From NCBI GenBank assembly GCA_903825095.1, contig CAIJZF010000326.1:1-8963 (forward strand): a DNA stretch of 8,963 nucleotides, given 5' to 3'. Origin of the DNA: an uncultured Bacteroidota bacterium. GTDB taxonomy: Bacteria; Bacteroidota; Bacteroidia; Chitinophagales; Chitinophagaceae. The notes beneath the pieces are model-generated. The model saw only the letters and a list, made by a program, of their open reading frames with translations. It had not been told where the DNA came from and did no database searches. Position numbers and translations under genes: made by a program. Positions 1 through 6,446 of this stretch are shown here, one piece after another. How positions within the stretch are numbered: position 1 is the first letter of the stretch; the number at the start of each line of letters is the position of its first letter.

Positions 1-23
1 ATTATTTTTTCCTTTAATCAACC

Positions 24-60
24 TTATGAGCCCGACGAGCTACCGCTGCTCTACCTCGCG
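24..60 (-). tRNA. 5' half of initiator tRNA-Met (CAT), truncated after the anticodon loop
   Basis: Read on the minus strand from 60 downward, the sequence has a 7-nt acceptor strand beginning CGCGAGG, a complete D arm (GAGC...GCTC), the 5' anticodon strand TCGGG and the loop CTCATAA with anticodon CAT at 28-26. The leading C and the GGG before the loop are initiator-type features. The next bases should be CCCGA to close the anticodon stem, but the sequence continues GGTTGATTAAAGG and shows no T arm or acceptor 3' strand before the window ends. The break falls exactly at the 3' edge of the anticodon loop. It could be a pseudogene, the split end of an integrated element lying to the left, or a 5' exon before an intron whose remainder is outside the window. 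The partial identity is clear; why it stops is not. Confidence 0.75.
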
Positions 61-72
61 ATGTTTGGACGG

Positions 73-103
73 CAAAGATAGGCGTTTATTGCTTCTTGAC
101 CAA
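73..103 (-). promoter_or_regulatory. Bacteroidota-type promoter of the truncated tRNA
   Basis: On the minus strand a TTG (-33 box, plus positions 103-101) is followed after exactly 20 bp by TATCTTTG (-7 box, 80-73), a full match to the Bacteroidota TAnnTTTG consensus. The predicted transcription start lies about 6-8 nt before the first tRNA base at 60. This is the best promoter match in the window. It suggests the truncated tRNA is still transcribed. Confidence 0.75.
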
Positions 104-210
104 GTTTATAGTAGTTAAATTGAAACTAGCGCAGAAAGGGGTTATTGGGGGTTTTTGAGGGATTAGTTAGCGCAATAATTAACACGGCTAATAAATAACA
201 GATGGGCTAG

Positions 211-1095
211 TTAATACTTAAGCGATACTGCAATTGCCAAATTTGAATTTAAATAATCCGGGAATTTACCCCAAACATTATTTAATCCAAGTTGCCATAT
301 ATCCATTTTAGTTGCTTGATTTTTAGACCATCCAATGCTTGGAGAATAATGCGTAACAGTTTTTCGATTTATTTTAGTTTCCGTTGCATTGTATGGAATT
401 CTGAGCCACTCGATTGCAATGAAAAACTCATTATTGGGTAAGTAAATCTTGTACTTTTCCAAATTCAATTCAACAATTTTACTTGAGGACTTTACTTCTA
501 TTACCTCATCTGTTAAATCATAAGATGGCGCTTTTGAGATAGAATCTACAGCGTAAACTCTTATTCTAAAAATTGCTTTTTGAGGCATAAGAATTGGTAT
601 ACTAAATTTAGCAATCTTAATATCTTTTAAAATGGCATTTTCCGATGGGGAAACAAAATGTTGTGCTAGCTGAGCGATAAAGTTACCACTGCCGTAGTAT
701 TGATCAGGTAATTCATCAAATTGGTTTAGTGTAATGCTATTCTTGAAATTATTATTATGTACAACAACTTCTTTAAGATTATGACCCAATTCGGTTAATT
801 CAATATTAGCACTTGCACTCCACAATTTATCAGCACTTTGAACCGGGTATTTCATTGGTGCGTAACCCATACAAGTGATAATTAAACTGTCATCTATTTC
901 TCTATTTGTAATTTCAATTTTAAAAAAACCATTTTCGTCCGCATTAACTCCAACTTTCCCTTTCATTAAAAAAATTGATGCATAAGGTATGGGTACTTTG
1001 GTAGATTTATTTAATATAACACCTTCAAATATGTTTTGAGCATTTGAAATAATTGGGAATAGAAATAATAGAAAAATTTTAAATGTATATTTCAA
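211..1095 (-). CDS. secreted protein with carboxypeptidase-like regulatory domain
   Basis: 294 aa. Residues 1-20 form a signal peptide (K-Y-T-F-K, hydrophobic stretch, N-A-Q at the end). Residues about 22-112 fit the carboxypeptidase-like regulatory (CarboxypepD_reg-like) beta-sandwich found at the N-termini of many Bacteroidota outer-membrane proteins: F-E-G-V-I, V-P-I-P-Y-A-S-I, V-N-A-D-E-N-G-F-F, then L-K-E-V-V-V. Residues about 130-294 are a second, probably beta-rich region I cannot assign; no TonB barrel follows. The start is TTG at 1095: the preceding in-frame codon is TGA and the next ATG would lie inside the domain at residue 44, so TTG is effectively forced by the intact signal peptide. 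The gene is alone between the tRNA fragment and the terminator at 1163-1191. A role in surface binding or envelope stress is only a guess. Confidence 0.8.
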   Translation of the reverse strand: MKYTFKIFLLFLFPIISNAQNIFEGVILNKSTKVPIPYASIFLMKGKVGVNADENGFFKIEITNREIDDSLIITCMGYAPMKYPVQSADKLWSASANIELTELGHNLKEVVVHNNNFKNSITLNQFDELPDQYYGSGNFIAQLAQHFVSPSENAILKDIKIAKFSIPILMPQKAIFRIRVYAVDSISKAPSYDLTDEVIEVKSSSKIVELNLEKYKIYLPNNEFFIAIEWLRIPYNATETKINRKTVTHYSPSIGWSKNQATKMDIWQLGLNNVWGKFPDYLNSNLAIAVSLKY

Positions 1096-1162
1096 TCAAT
1101 TATAATTTTATTGAATTTACAAATTAATATTTATAAAACACTAAATTGTATTGATAAACACA

Positions 1163-1191
1163 AAAACCCTTGCCTTACAGGCAGGGGTTTT
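1163..1191 (-). terminator. Rho-independent terminator of the blaI-blaR1-like operon
   Basis: A 13-bp stem (1163-1175 with 1179-1191, one G-U pair) with a 3-nt loop. On the minus strand the right arm runs into five Ts, as expected 40 bp after the stop of the M56 gene at 1234. The plus-strand copy also ends in GGGGTTTT, so it could work in both directions. Confidence 0.8.
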
Positions 1192-1233
1192 CTTGTATTG
1201 AGAACTTTCGGGAATATACTGGAAAGTAGAAAA

Positions 1234-3375
1234 TTAATTCTTTTGCTTTAATTTAATTTCCACTACCCCACTTTTGCCATTTTCACGGTATTTTTTTATT
1301 GCTTGTTCTCCTTTCAAAACATTAATTGATTCAATATCATTTGGGGATATAGCTTTCATTTCCTTTTCTGTAATCTTAACTCCATCAAGGTAAAAAGCAG
1401 GTTTGTTTGCGTCTTTTCCACCCTGATTATCAACGATCATATATTTTTCTGTCTTGCCATCTGCTTTCTTTGTTATAACTACATTAGCATTCTTTTCTAA
1501 TGCATCTAAAACTTTTTGTTTGTCTTTAGTTATTAAAGTAACATTCGAGTATATTACTTGTTTACTACCTGAAGGCGAAGAAAATACAAGAGTATCCAAA
1601 GATGTTTTAGAAGTGACTGTGATTTTATCACTTTTTGGTACGTTTGTAACCTTAATTTTTGGAACGTTTGTAACCTTAATTGGTACATTTGTCTCCGCTT
1701 TATTATTTCCATATCCATTTACTGTTCCATCTTCAATTTTTTTGTAATAAACATCCCCATTCAATTCTTCTTTAGCACTATATTCAAATACTTTAATTTG
1801 ATCCGATTTGTTTTGAAGATTTCCTTTTAATCCTGTTTTAGTTGTTATTAAAATCACACCATTTTTACCTTCATTACCATATTGCAAAATGGATAATGGA
1901 TTTCTTAAAACACTCATAGACTCAAATTCCTCTTCGTTTAATTTAGACACTTCAATCGATGATTTCAAAGGAACGCCATCTATAATGTATAAAGGAGTTT
2001 TTTTATCACCAACAGCCGTATCAATATCACCCTTAAATTCAATCTTTACCCCATTTGCCATCTCCAAACTTTTTATTTGATTCTGGTTTGCATTTATATT
2101 ACTCCATTCCTTACTTGGTAATTGATCTTTTCTTTGAATATCTTTAAGGATAATTTCCACAACTCCATTTTTACCATCTTCACGGTATTTTTTTATTGCT
2201 TGTTCTCCTTTCAAGACATTTATTGATCCAATACCATTTATTGAAATATCTTTCATTTCCTTTTCATTAATTTTTACACCATCTAAATAATACGAAGGAT
2301 TTGTCAATGGTGGCGGAGGTGGTGCTCCTTCAGCAATCTTAGCCCCATTGATGTAATAATCTGGTTTCGCTGTAGAAGGATTTGGCGGTGTTGGAGGCGT
2401 TGTCTTTTTTGGCTTTGTAGTATCATTCAATAATAAATCAATAGTATTTTGCATTGCTTTAGCAGTTTTCTCAATTTTCTCAATTGCTTTAGCAGTTTTC
2501 TCACTTGCATTTACCTTAATAGATACTAAACAAACAGTTGCAATTAAAATGGGCAATACCATTACCCTTCTTAGGTAGGAGTATTTTGTGTTAGTTGATT
2601 TTGTTAACATAGTTAATCGTCGTTTAATGGATGAATAAAAAAATTGATGTGTTGGATTTAAAAAATGATTCCCATAATGGGTCTGTAATAACATTTTAGC
2701 AAACGCTTCTACATTACTATCCCCTACTGCCGATTCGTCTGCTATAAACTCATGAATAGTAACTAACTCCTTTTGAATAACCCAATTAAATGGGTTCATC
2801 CAAAATATTGAAGTAATAATTTGACTATATATTCTGTCCCAGGTATGCTTTTGTTGTATATGGGTAATTTCGTGTTTGAATATTTGCTGTCCTCCTTCCT
2901 CTTGTAATGAAATGGATTGTTTCCAAAATAAATTATTTAAAAAAGAGAAAGGCGCATTATCGTCATTAGTATTAATAAAATCAAACCCCTCCATTTGCGT
3001 TACATCACTCTTTCTTTTTAGTAATTGAATTTTTATAACATTTAAAAGTAGTATACTAAATAAGGTAATGGCTACAATTCCTGCTATGACTAAAGAATAA
3101 TCCACCCAATCATATTGAATGCTATTATTTACATTAGATATTGGTAAAATAAATTGTACAATTTCATTTGAACTATATACAACAGGCTTCTCCACTATAA
3201 ACCAATCAATCTTCAACAGGGGAATAACTAAACTCATTATTGATGCAGTCAATAAATAAAACCTATTGTAATAATGAAATTTCTTATCTCTTAATGCAAT
3301 CCAATAATAAGCCAAGAATATACCTGATATTAATATTGTTTTAAGAATATAGGTGATCACAATTTGACTAGTCAT
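1234..3375 (-). CDS. BlaR1-type M56 membrane metallopeptidase with TonB-plug-like repeats
   Basis: 713 aa. The N-terminal half is a BlaR1/MecR1-like M56 protease: membrane segments near residues 5-26, 38-55 and 93-117, the zinc motif H168-E-I-T-H172, a downstream H-E209-F-I-A-D213 matching the third-ligand region, a hydrophobic stretch at 184-200, and a last membrane segment near 270-287. The sensor half has no penicillin-binding domain. Instead it has a Lys/Ala-rich and proline-rich linker (292-357) followed by three copies of a SusC/RagA plug-like motif (D-G-V, then I-x-S-I-N-V-L-K, then G-K-x-G-V-V-E-I) at about 362-411, 462-513 and 660-710. Copies 1 and 3 match at 41 of 50 residues. The ATG lies within the 3' end of the repressor gene (8-bp overlap), so translation is probably coupled. 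By analogy with BlaR1 it should sense an envelope signal and trigger loss of the partner repressor; the signal is unknown. Confidence 0.88.
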   Translation of the reverse strand: MTSQIVITYILKTILISGIFLAYYWIALRDKKFHYYNRFYLLTASIMSLVIPLLKIDWFIVEKPVVYSSNEIVQFILPISNVNNSIQYDWVDYSLVIAGIVAITLFSILLLNVIKIQLLKRKSDVTQMEGFDFINTNDDNAPFSFLNNLFWKQSISLQEEGGQQIFKHEITHIQQKHTWDRIYSQIITSIFWMNPFNWVIQKELVTIHEFIADESAVGDSNVEAFAKMLLQTHYGNHFLNPTHQFFYSSIKRRLTMLTKSTNTKYSYLRRVMVLPILIATVCLVSIKVNASEKTAKAIEKIEKTAKAMQNTIDLLLNDTTKPKKTTPPTPPNPSTAKPDYYINGAKIAEGAPPPPPLTNPSYYLDGVKINEKEMKDISINGIGSINVLKGEQAIKKYREDGKNGVVEIILKDIQRKDQLPSKEWSNINANQNQIKSLEMANGVKIEFKGDIDTAVGDKKTPLYIIDGVPLKSSIEVSKLNEEEFESMSVLRNPLSILQYGNEGKNGVILITTKTGLKGNLQNKSDQIKVFEYSAKEELNGDVYYKKIEDGTVNGYGNNKAETNVPIKVTNVPKIKVTNVPKSDKITVTSKTSLDTLVFSSPSGSKQVIYSNVTLITKDKQKVLDALEKNANVVITKKADGKTEKYMIVDNQGGKDANKPAFYLDGVKITEKEMKAISPNDIESINVLKGEQAIKKYRENGKSGVVEIKLKQKN
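1246..1398 (-). repeat. plug-like repeat copy 3 in the M56 gene
   Basis: Encodes residues 660-710 of the M56 protein and is a close copy of the segment at 2143-2292 (41 of 50 residues identical). At DNA level a stretch around 1290-1322 matches 2189-2220 with one visible substitution, which indicates recent duplication or gene conversion. Confidence 0.8.
1644..1690 (-). repeat. short tandem repeat coding for (K-V-T-N-V-P-K) units
   Basis: The DNA repeats a block around GTTTGTAACCTTAAT twice in tandem, with a third degenerate copy. It encodes K-V-T-N-V-P-K-I-K-V-T-N-V-P-K at residues 567-581, preceded by a related T-N-V-P-I. A repeat of this kind can change copy number by slippage and would alter the length of the linker between plug-like copies 2 and 3. 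Confidence 0.65.
2143..2292 (-). repeat. plug-like repeat copy 1 in the M56 gene
   Basis: Encodes residues 362-411. It is the partner of the copy at 1246-1398; a more diverged copy 2 lies at 1837-1992 (residues 462-513). A partial related start, Y-Y-I-N-G-A-K-I, occurs at residues 340-347. Confidence 0.8.
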
Positions 3376-3736
3376 GATTTTTGTTTTTTAATTGTTTTAA
3401 AAGCAATTCCAAATCCTGGATGGACATTTGTTTTCTATCTACTAAAAAGGAAACTACATTTGAGTAGGATCCTTCAAAGTAGCTTTCAGTCAAGCCCTCA
3501 ATTCTTTTAGCAGAATATGCATCCTTACTTACCAAAGGATGATAAAAATTGTTTCTGTTTGGGTTTTGTATTCCAACAAACTCCTTCTCTACTAAAATCT
3601 TTAAAAGAGTTGCCACTGTATTATGATGTGGCTTTGGCTCATCTATTGCCTCTAAAACATCTTTAATATATCCGCCCTTATCCAATGCCCATAAGGCTTG
3701 CATAATTTGTTCTTCAGCTTGTGTCAGTTTTTTCAT
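3368..3736 (-). CDS. blaI: BlaI/MecI-family winged-helix transcriptional repressor
   Basis: 122 aa, the usual length for Penicillinase_R (BlaI/MecI/CopY) repressors. Residues 1-70 form the winged helix: L-T-x-A-E-E-x-I-M-Q-x-L-W in helix 1, P-K-P-H-H-N-T-V-A-T-L-L in the recognition helix (34-45), then the wing and Y-H-P-L-V-S-K. Residues 78-118 form the dimerisation region, with Y-F-E-G-S-Y-S-N-V-V-S-F-L near the site where BlaI proteins are proteolysed. The gene is first in the operon and its stop overlaps the M56 start by 8 bp, the standard pairing of repressor and protease sensor. Two dyads in its promoter are the likely binding sites, so it should repress itself. The symbol is a family label; the target need not be a beta-lactamase, and none is present here. 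Confidence 0.9.
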   Translation of the reverse strand: MKKLTQAEEQIMQALWALDKGGYIKDVLEAIDEPKPHHNTVATLLKILVEKEFVGIQNPNRNNFYHPLVSKDAYSAKRIEGLTESYFEGSYSNVVSFLVDRKQMSIQDLELLLKQLKNKNHD

Positions 3737-3755
3737 AGTTTAATATTTTACTTTA

Positions 3756-3773
3756 TAACTAAATTCTTAGTCA
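3756..3773. promoter_or_regulatory. candidate BlaI operator 1 (over the transcription start)
   Basis: Dyad TAACTA-N6-TAGTCA, 11 of 12 arm bases symmetrical. It lies immediately downstream of the -7 box at 3772-3779, covering the predicted start of the repressor transcript. It is a direct copy of operator 2 at 24-bp spacing. Confidence 0.6.
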
Positions 3774-3802
3774 ATATTATAACTATATTTTTAGTTACCC
3801 AA
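3772..3802 (-). promoter_or_regulatory. predicted promoter of the blaI-blaR1-like operon
   Basis: On the minus strand TTG (3802-3800), then 20 bp, then TAATATTG (3779-3772), which matches TAnnTTTG at 5 of 6 fixed positions. The predicted start is near 3765, about 30 nt before the repressor ATG at 3736. The spacing is the Bacteroidota optimum and the position relative to both dyads supports it. Confidence 0.55.
3780..3797. promoter_or_regulatory. candidate BlaI operator 2 (between -33 and -7)
   Basis: Perfect dyad TAACTA-N6-TAGTTA filling the spacer between the -33 (3800-3802) and -7 (3772-3779) boxes of the repressor promoter. A dimeric winged-helix repressor bound here would block RNA polymerase. 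The site also lies 12 bp upstream of the -33 box of the divergent SPFH promoter. Confidence 0.65.
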
Positions 3803-3809
3803 ATAATTT

Positions 3810-3839
3810 TTGTTAATATTTTTAAATTGTCTAGTTTTA
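3810..3839 (+). promoter_or_regulatory. predicted promoter of the SPFH operon
   Basis: TTG at 3810-3812, 19 bp, then TAGTTTTA at 3832-3839 (one mismatch to TAnnTTTG). The start would be near 3846, about 23 nt before the ATG at 3869. It is divergent from the repressor promoter, with the two -33 boxes about 7 bp apart. Confidence 0.5.
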
Positions 3840-3868
3840 TAATATCATTTTAATATCAAAATACTACT

Positions 3869-4741
3869 ATGGAAAAGTTAATTAACCCAATGAACGGATA
3901 TAAAGCAGCCTTAATAGCACTTTTATCTTTTATTACTGGTTTATATGGAATTATTACTTCAGCACAAAACGCAACTCCAAGCGGAGGCGTAATTTTCTTT
4001 GGTGTTTTATTTATTCTTTTTGCTGTTTTATTAATTAAGGGATTAATGGTAGTGGAGCCAAACTATAGTATTGTACTTACCTTCTTTGGTAAATATGTAG
4101 GAACAGTAAGGGAAAATGGATTGCAGTTTGTAAATCCTTTTTATTCAAAATTGAAAGTTTCCCTTCGCTCTCAAAGTGTGGAGAGTACCAAATTAAAAGT
4201 AAATGATAAGTTGGGCAACCCTATTGAAATTGCGGCTGTTATACTATACGAAGTAAGTGATACTTACAAAGCCGTTTTTGATGTTACCAATTTTAATGAA
4301 TACATGAAAAACCAAAGTGAAGCTGCTGTTAGACATTTAGCTACTAGCTACCCTTATGATAATATTGAGGATGAACATGCGCAAATAACATTACGTGATG
4401 GTGGTGAAAAAGTAATCAAGATGCTCGAACAAGAACTAAATGAAAGATTAATAAAAGCAGGCATTACTGTTACCGAGGCTAGAATTAGTCATTTGGCTTA
4501 TGCAGCTGAAATTGCAGGTGCTATGCTACAAAGACAACAAGCTACTGCGATTGTAGCTGCTAGAACTAAAATTGTAGAAGGTGCAGTGGGAATGGTTGAA
4601 ATGGCATTAGCAATGTTATCCGAAAAAGATATAGTAGTGCTGGATGACGATAAGAAAGCTGCAATGGTAAGTAACTTAATGGTAGTTCTTTGTGGTGAAA
4701 AATCTGCATCTCCTGTTCTAAATACTGGCACCCTTTATTAA
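3869..4741 (+). CDS. SPFH/band-7 (prohibitin-stomatin-like) membrane protein
   Basis: 290 aa. Two N-terminal membrane segments (about 11-30 and 39-61) are followed by an SPFH/band-7 domain (about 62-215): V-V-x-P-N-Y-S-I-V-L-T-F-F-G-K-Y-V-G-T near its start, R-x-N-G-L-x-F-V-N-P-F, and the late helix with E-A-R-I-S-H-L-A-Y-A. The region at 216-240 (L-Q-R-Q-Q-A-x-A-I-V-A-A-R) is the typical helix after the domain; the tail is short. SPFH proteins form oligomeric rings or caps on membranes and often protect or scaffold other membrane proteins. It is first of three co-oriented genes: 16 bp to the Arc-like gene, which then lies 11 bp from the GLPGLI gene. The promoter adjoins the BlaI-type operators, so induction by the M56/BlaI pair is possible. 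Confidence 0.88.
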   Translation: MEKLINPMNGYKAALIALLSFITGLYGIITSAQNATPSGGVIFFGVLFILFAVLLIKGLMVVEPNYSIVLTFFGKYVGTVRENGLQFVNPFYSKLKVSLRSQSVESTKLKVNDKLGNPIEIAAVILYEVSDTYKAVFDVTNFNEYMKNQSEAAVRHLATSYPYDNIEDEHAQITLRDGGEKVIKMLEQELNERLIKAGITVTEARISHLAYAAEIAGAMLQRQQATAIVAARTKIVEGAVGMVEMALAMLSEKDIVVLDDDKKAAMVSNLMVVLCGEKSASPVLNTGTLY

Positions 4742-4757
4742 TCTTTAAAATACAAAT

Positions 4758-4949
4758 ATGTCATTAGCAAAAAAAACATTTGTATTAAGAATTAACCATG
4801 AAACCTTTTCTGCATTAGCAAAATGGGCCGAAGATGAGTTCAGAAGCGTGAATGGTCAAATTGAAATGATTTTAGACAATGCATTAAAAGATAATGGTAG
4901 AAAGAAAGTCAAAACAGATACAAATAAAGTAAAGACCGACCATAAATAA
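4758..4949 (+). CDS. small Arc-like ribbon-helix-helix DNA-binding protein
   Basis: 63 aa. Residues 5-12 (K-K-T-F-V-L-R-I) fit the DNA-contacting beta-strand, 14-27 helix A, then a turn S-V-N and helix B with I-E-M-I-L-D-N-A-L at 35-44. This is the Arc/MetJ fold. The tail (48-63) is basic and repetitive (K-K-V-K-T-D, N-K-V-K-T-D). The gene sits 16 bp after the SPFH gene. I recall such Arc-type proteins annotated beside SPFH genes in other Bacteroidota, where the pairing is unexplained. It may autoregulate the operon. No toxin-like partner is seen, so an antitoxin role is unlikely. Confidence 0.82.
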   Translation: MSLAKKTFVLRINHETFSALAKWAEDEFRSVNGQIEMILDNALKDNGRKKVKTDTNKVKTDHK

Positions 4950-4960
4950 TTCCTAACTAA

Positions 4961-5755
4961 ATGAGACGCAAGGCATTCATTACAAACATTTTATTATACC
5001 TGTTTACTTTAGCCAATGCGCAAAATAAATCTGGTTTAATAATCTATGATATTAAATATCCTAATGAAAATTTAAAGGCAAAAACAGTTGAATCAAGATT
5101 ATTTTTTAACGATACATTAAGTATTGGAATATCTTATTCTACAAAATTTTATTCACAAAAAAATGTTGGCATTAATCAAGAACCACAGGGTCTTGGAGTG
5201 ACCTTTAAGTATGGTGATGAAGTAGGGGAAGTTATATACAGGAATTATAATACAGAAAAAATAATCTTAAGATTTCCTAAATCTGCAGCATTAGATGAAT
5301 ATATAGTAGAAGATAATTGGATAAAAATACAATGGGCAATTAGAGATGATAAACGTAAAATAGGCAACTTTATATGTAAAAAAGCAATTGGAGATTTTAG
5401 AGGACGTAGATATATTGCTTGGTATACAGAAGAAATACCATTGCCATACGGCCCTTTTAAGTTGTATGGCTTGCCTGGTCTTATTCTTGAAGCAGAAGAT
5501 ACAGAGAAAATGTTTTCGGTTAAAATGAAGCACATTGAATACCCAACAAGCCAAGTATTTGAAGTTGATGAACCGACTGAAAAAGTGAAAAAAACACTTA
5601 AAGAATATGTTTATTCTTTAGATCATATTGAGGAAATATTTTTAGAAAAATTAAACTCAAAAGTTCCCAAAGGAATACGTTTTACAAAAGAACCAAATAA
5701 AACAGATACAAAGAGAGCATATAGAATTGAAAAAATATTTGAATGGGAAAAATAA
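4961..5755 (+). CDS. GLPGLI family secreted protein
   Basis: 264 aa. Signal peptide 1-20 (R-R-K, hydrophobic core, A-N-A before Q21). The family-defining G-L-P-G-L-I lies at 170-175 within P-F-K-L-Y-G-L-P-G-L-I-L-E-A. The upstream region has the typical I-G-N-F-x-C-K-K-A (134-142) and A-W-Y-T-E-E-I-P (153-160), where family members carry a conserved W-[FY] before the motif. Length is normal for the family (PF09697/TIGR01200). Function is unknown; it is likely periplasmic or outer-membrane associated. It starts 11 bp after the Arc-like gene, so it is probably the last gene of the SPFH operon, and it ends 30 bp from the convergent recombinase gene. Confidence 0.88.
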   Translation: MRRKAFITNILLYLFTLANAQNKSGLIIYDIKYPNENLKAKTVESRLFFNDTLSIGISYSTKFYSQKNVGINQEPQGLGVTFKYGDEVGEVIYRNYNTEKIILRFPKSAALDEYIVEDNWIKIQWAIRDDKRKIGNFICKKAIGDFRGRRYIAWYTEEIPLPYGPFKLYGLPGLILEAEDTEKMFSVKMKHIEYPTSQVFEVDEPTEKVKKTLKEYVYSLDHIEEIFLEKLNSKVPKGIRFTKEPNKTDTKRAYRIEKIFEWEK

Positions 5756-5785
5756 TTTTAACTATAAAATAATCTTTTTATAAGC

Positions 5786-6442
5786 TCAACTTAATAAACT
5801 CAACCTTCTAACAGTAGTTGGGTTATAGTAATTACCATTCCTTGTCTTATACCCATTAATATTCAGCTCTTTAGCAATTGCGGTATAATTTATATACCCA
5901 TATTTCATTTGGAAATGCTCAATAAACATTTTAGCCATTTTCCAATTTTCATTTTCAACCCTTTTTTTAATAATTGATTCAACCCCCTTTTCACGAGCAG
6001 CATCATTAAGATTTTTAGGTGAGCCTAATTTAACTCCTCTAGCTTTTAAAGCTGCCAATCCACTTTTTGTCCTATTGGATATGAGTTCTCTTTCCCATTG
6101 TGCAACAGAACCAAATATTCCAAGTGTAAGTGTATTAAGTTCAGGAAGTTCAATACAACGAAGTTTAACACCCTTATTTCTCAAAGTGAATAAGAACTCC
6201 ACTTCTCTACTTAACCTGTCTAATTTGGTAAATAAAAGGGTGTATCCGTGTTTTATACAAAGGTTGGTAGCGTAATCTAATTTTACTCTGTTGTTATTTT
6301 TACCGCTCTCTTGCTCAATAACAATTTCAATTAAATTATCTCCTGTTGATTGAATAAATTGATTAATTCTTAACTGTTGCTCTTCTAACCCTAACACCTG
6401 TCTTCCTGTACTTGTGCGGACATAAGCGATATAATTTTCCAT
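5786..6442 (-). CDS. small serine recombinase (resolvase/invertase family)
   Basis: 218 aa. N-terminal resolvase domain (1-140): Y7-V-R9-T-S11 with the catalytic serine S11 and conserved R9, E45-S-G-K, K73-L-D-R-L-S-R79, and the long E helix from about 113 (A-Q-W-E-R-E-L-I-S-x-R-T-K-S-G-L-A-A-L-K-A-R-G). All key catalytic residues seem present. The C-terminal part (150-218) is not the short Hin-type HTH. It has A-I-A-K-E-L-N-x-x-G-Y-K-T-R-x-G-N-Y-Y-x-P-x-T-V-R-R-L, as in the recombinase domain of large serine recombinases, compressed into a short protein. The role would be inversion, resolution or integration at short dyad sites; candidates lie just upstream (6447-6489, 6536-6561, 7249-7274). 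It ends 30 bp from the convergent GLPGLI gene, so the mobile region probably begins here. Confidence 0.88.
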   Translation of the reverse strand: MENYIAYVRTSTGRQVLGLEEQQLRINQFIQSTGDNLIEIVIEQESGKNNNRVKLDYATNLCIKHGYTLLFTKLDRLSREVEFLFTLRNKGVKLRCIELPELNTLTLGIFGSVAQWERELISNRTKSGLAALKARGVKLGSPKNLNDAAREKGVESIIKKRVENENWKMAKMFIEHFQMKYGYINYTAIAKELNINGYKTRNGNYYNPTTVRRLSLLS

Positions 6443-6446
6443 TATT

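Noticed and set aside
124..212. AACTAGC at 124-130 and GCTAGTT at 206-212, resembling the half-sites of the candidate recombination dyads
   Set aside because: The arms are 75 bp apart rather than 26-bp dyads, and short ACTAGC matches also occur inside genes (for example near 4342).
1120..1127. Possible -7 box (TTAATTTG) for the 294-aa gene
   Set aside because: One mismatch and no TTG at 19-21 bp upstream; not distinguishable from chance.
5753..5779. AT-only hairpin ATTTTA/TAAAAT followed by TTTTT between the convergent genes
   Set aside because: Only six A-T pairs in a very AT-rich spacer; too weak to call a terminator.
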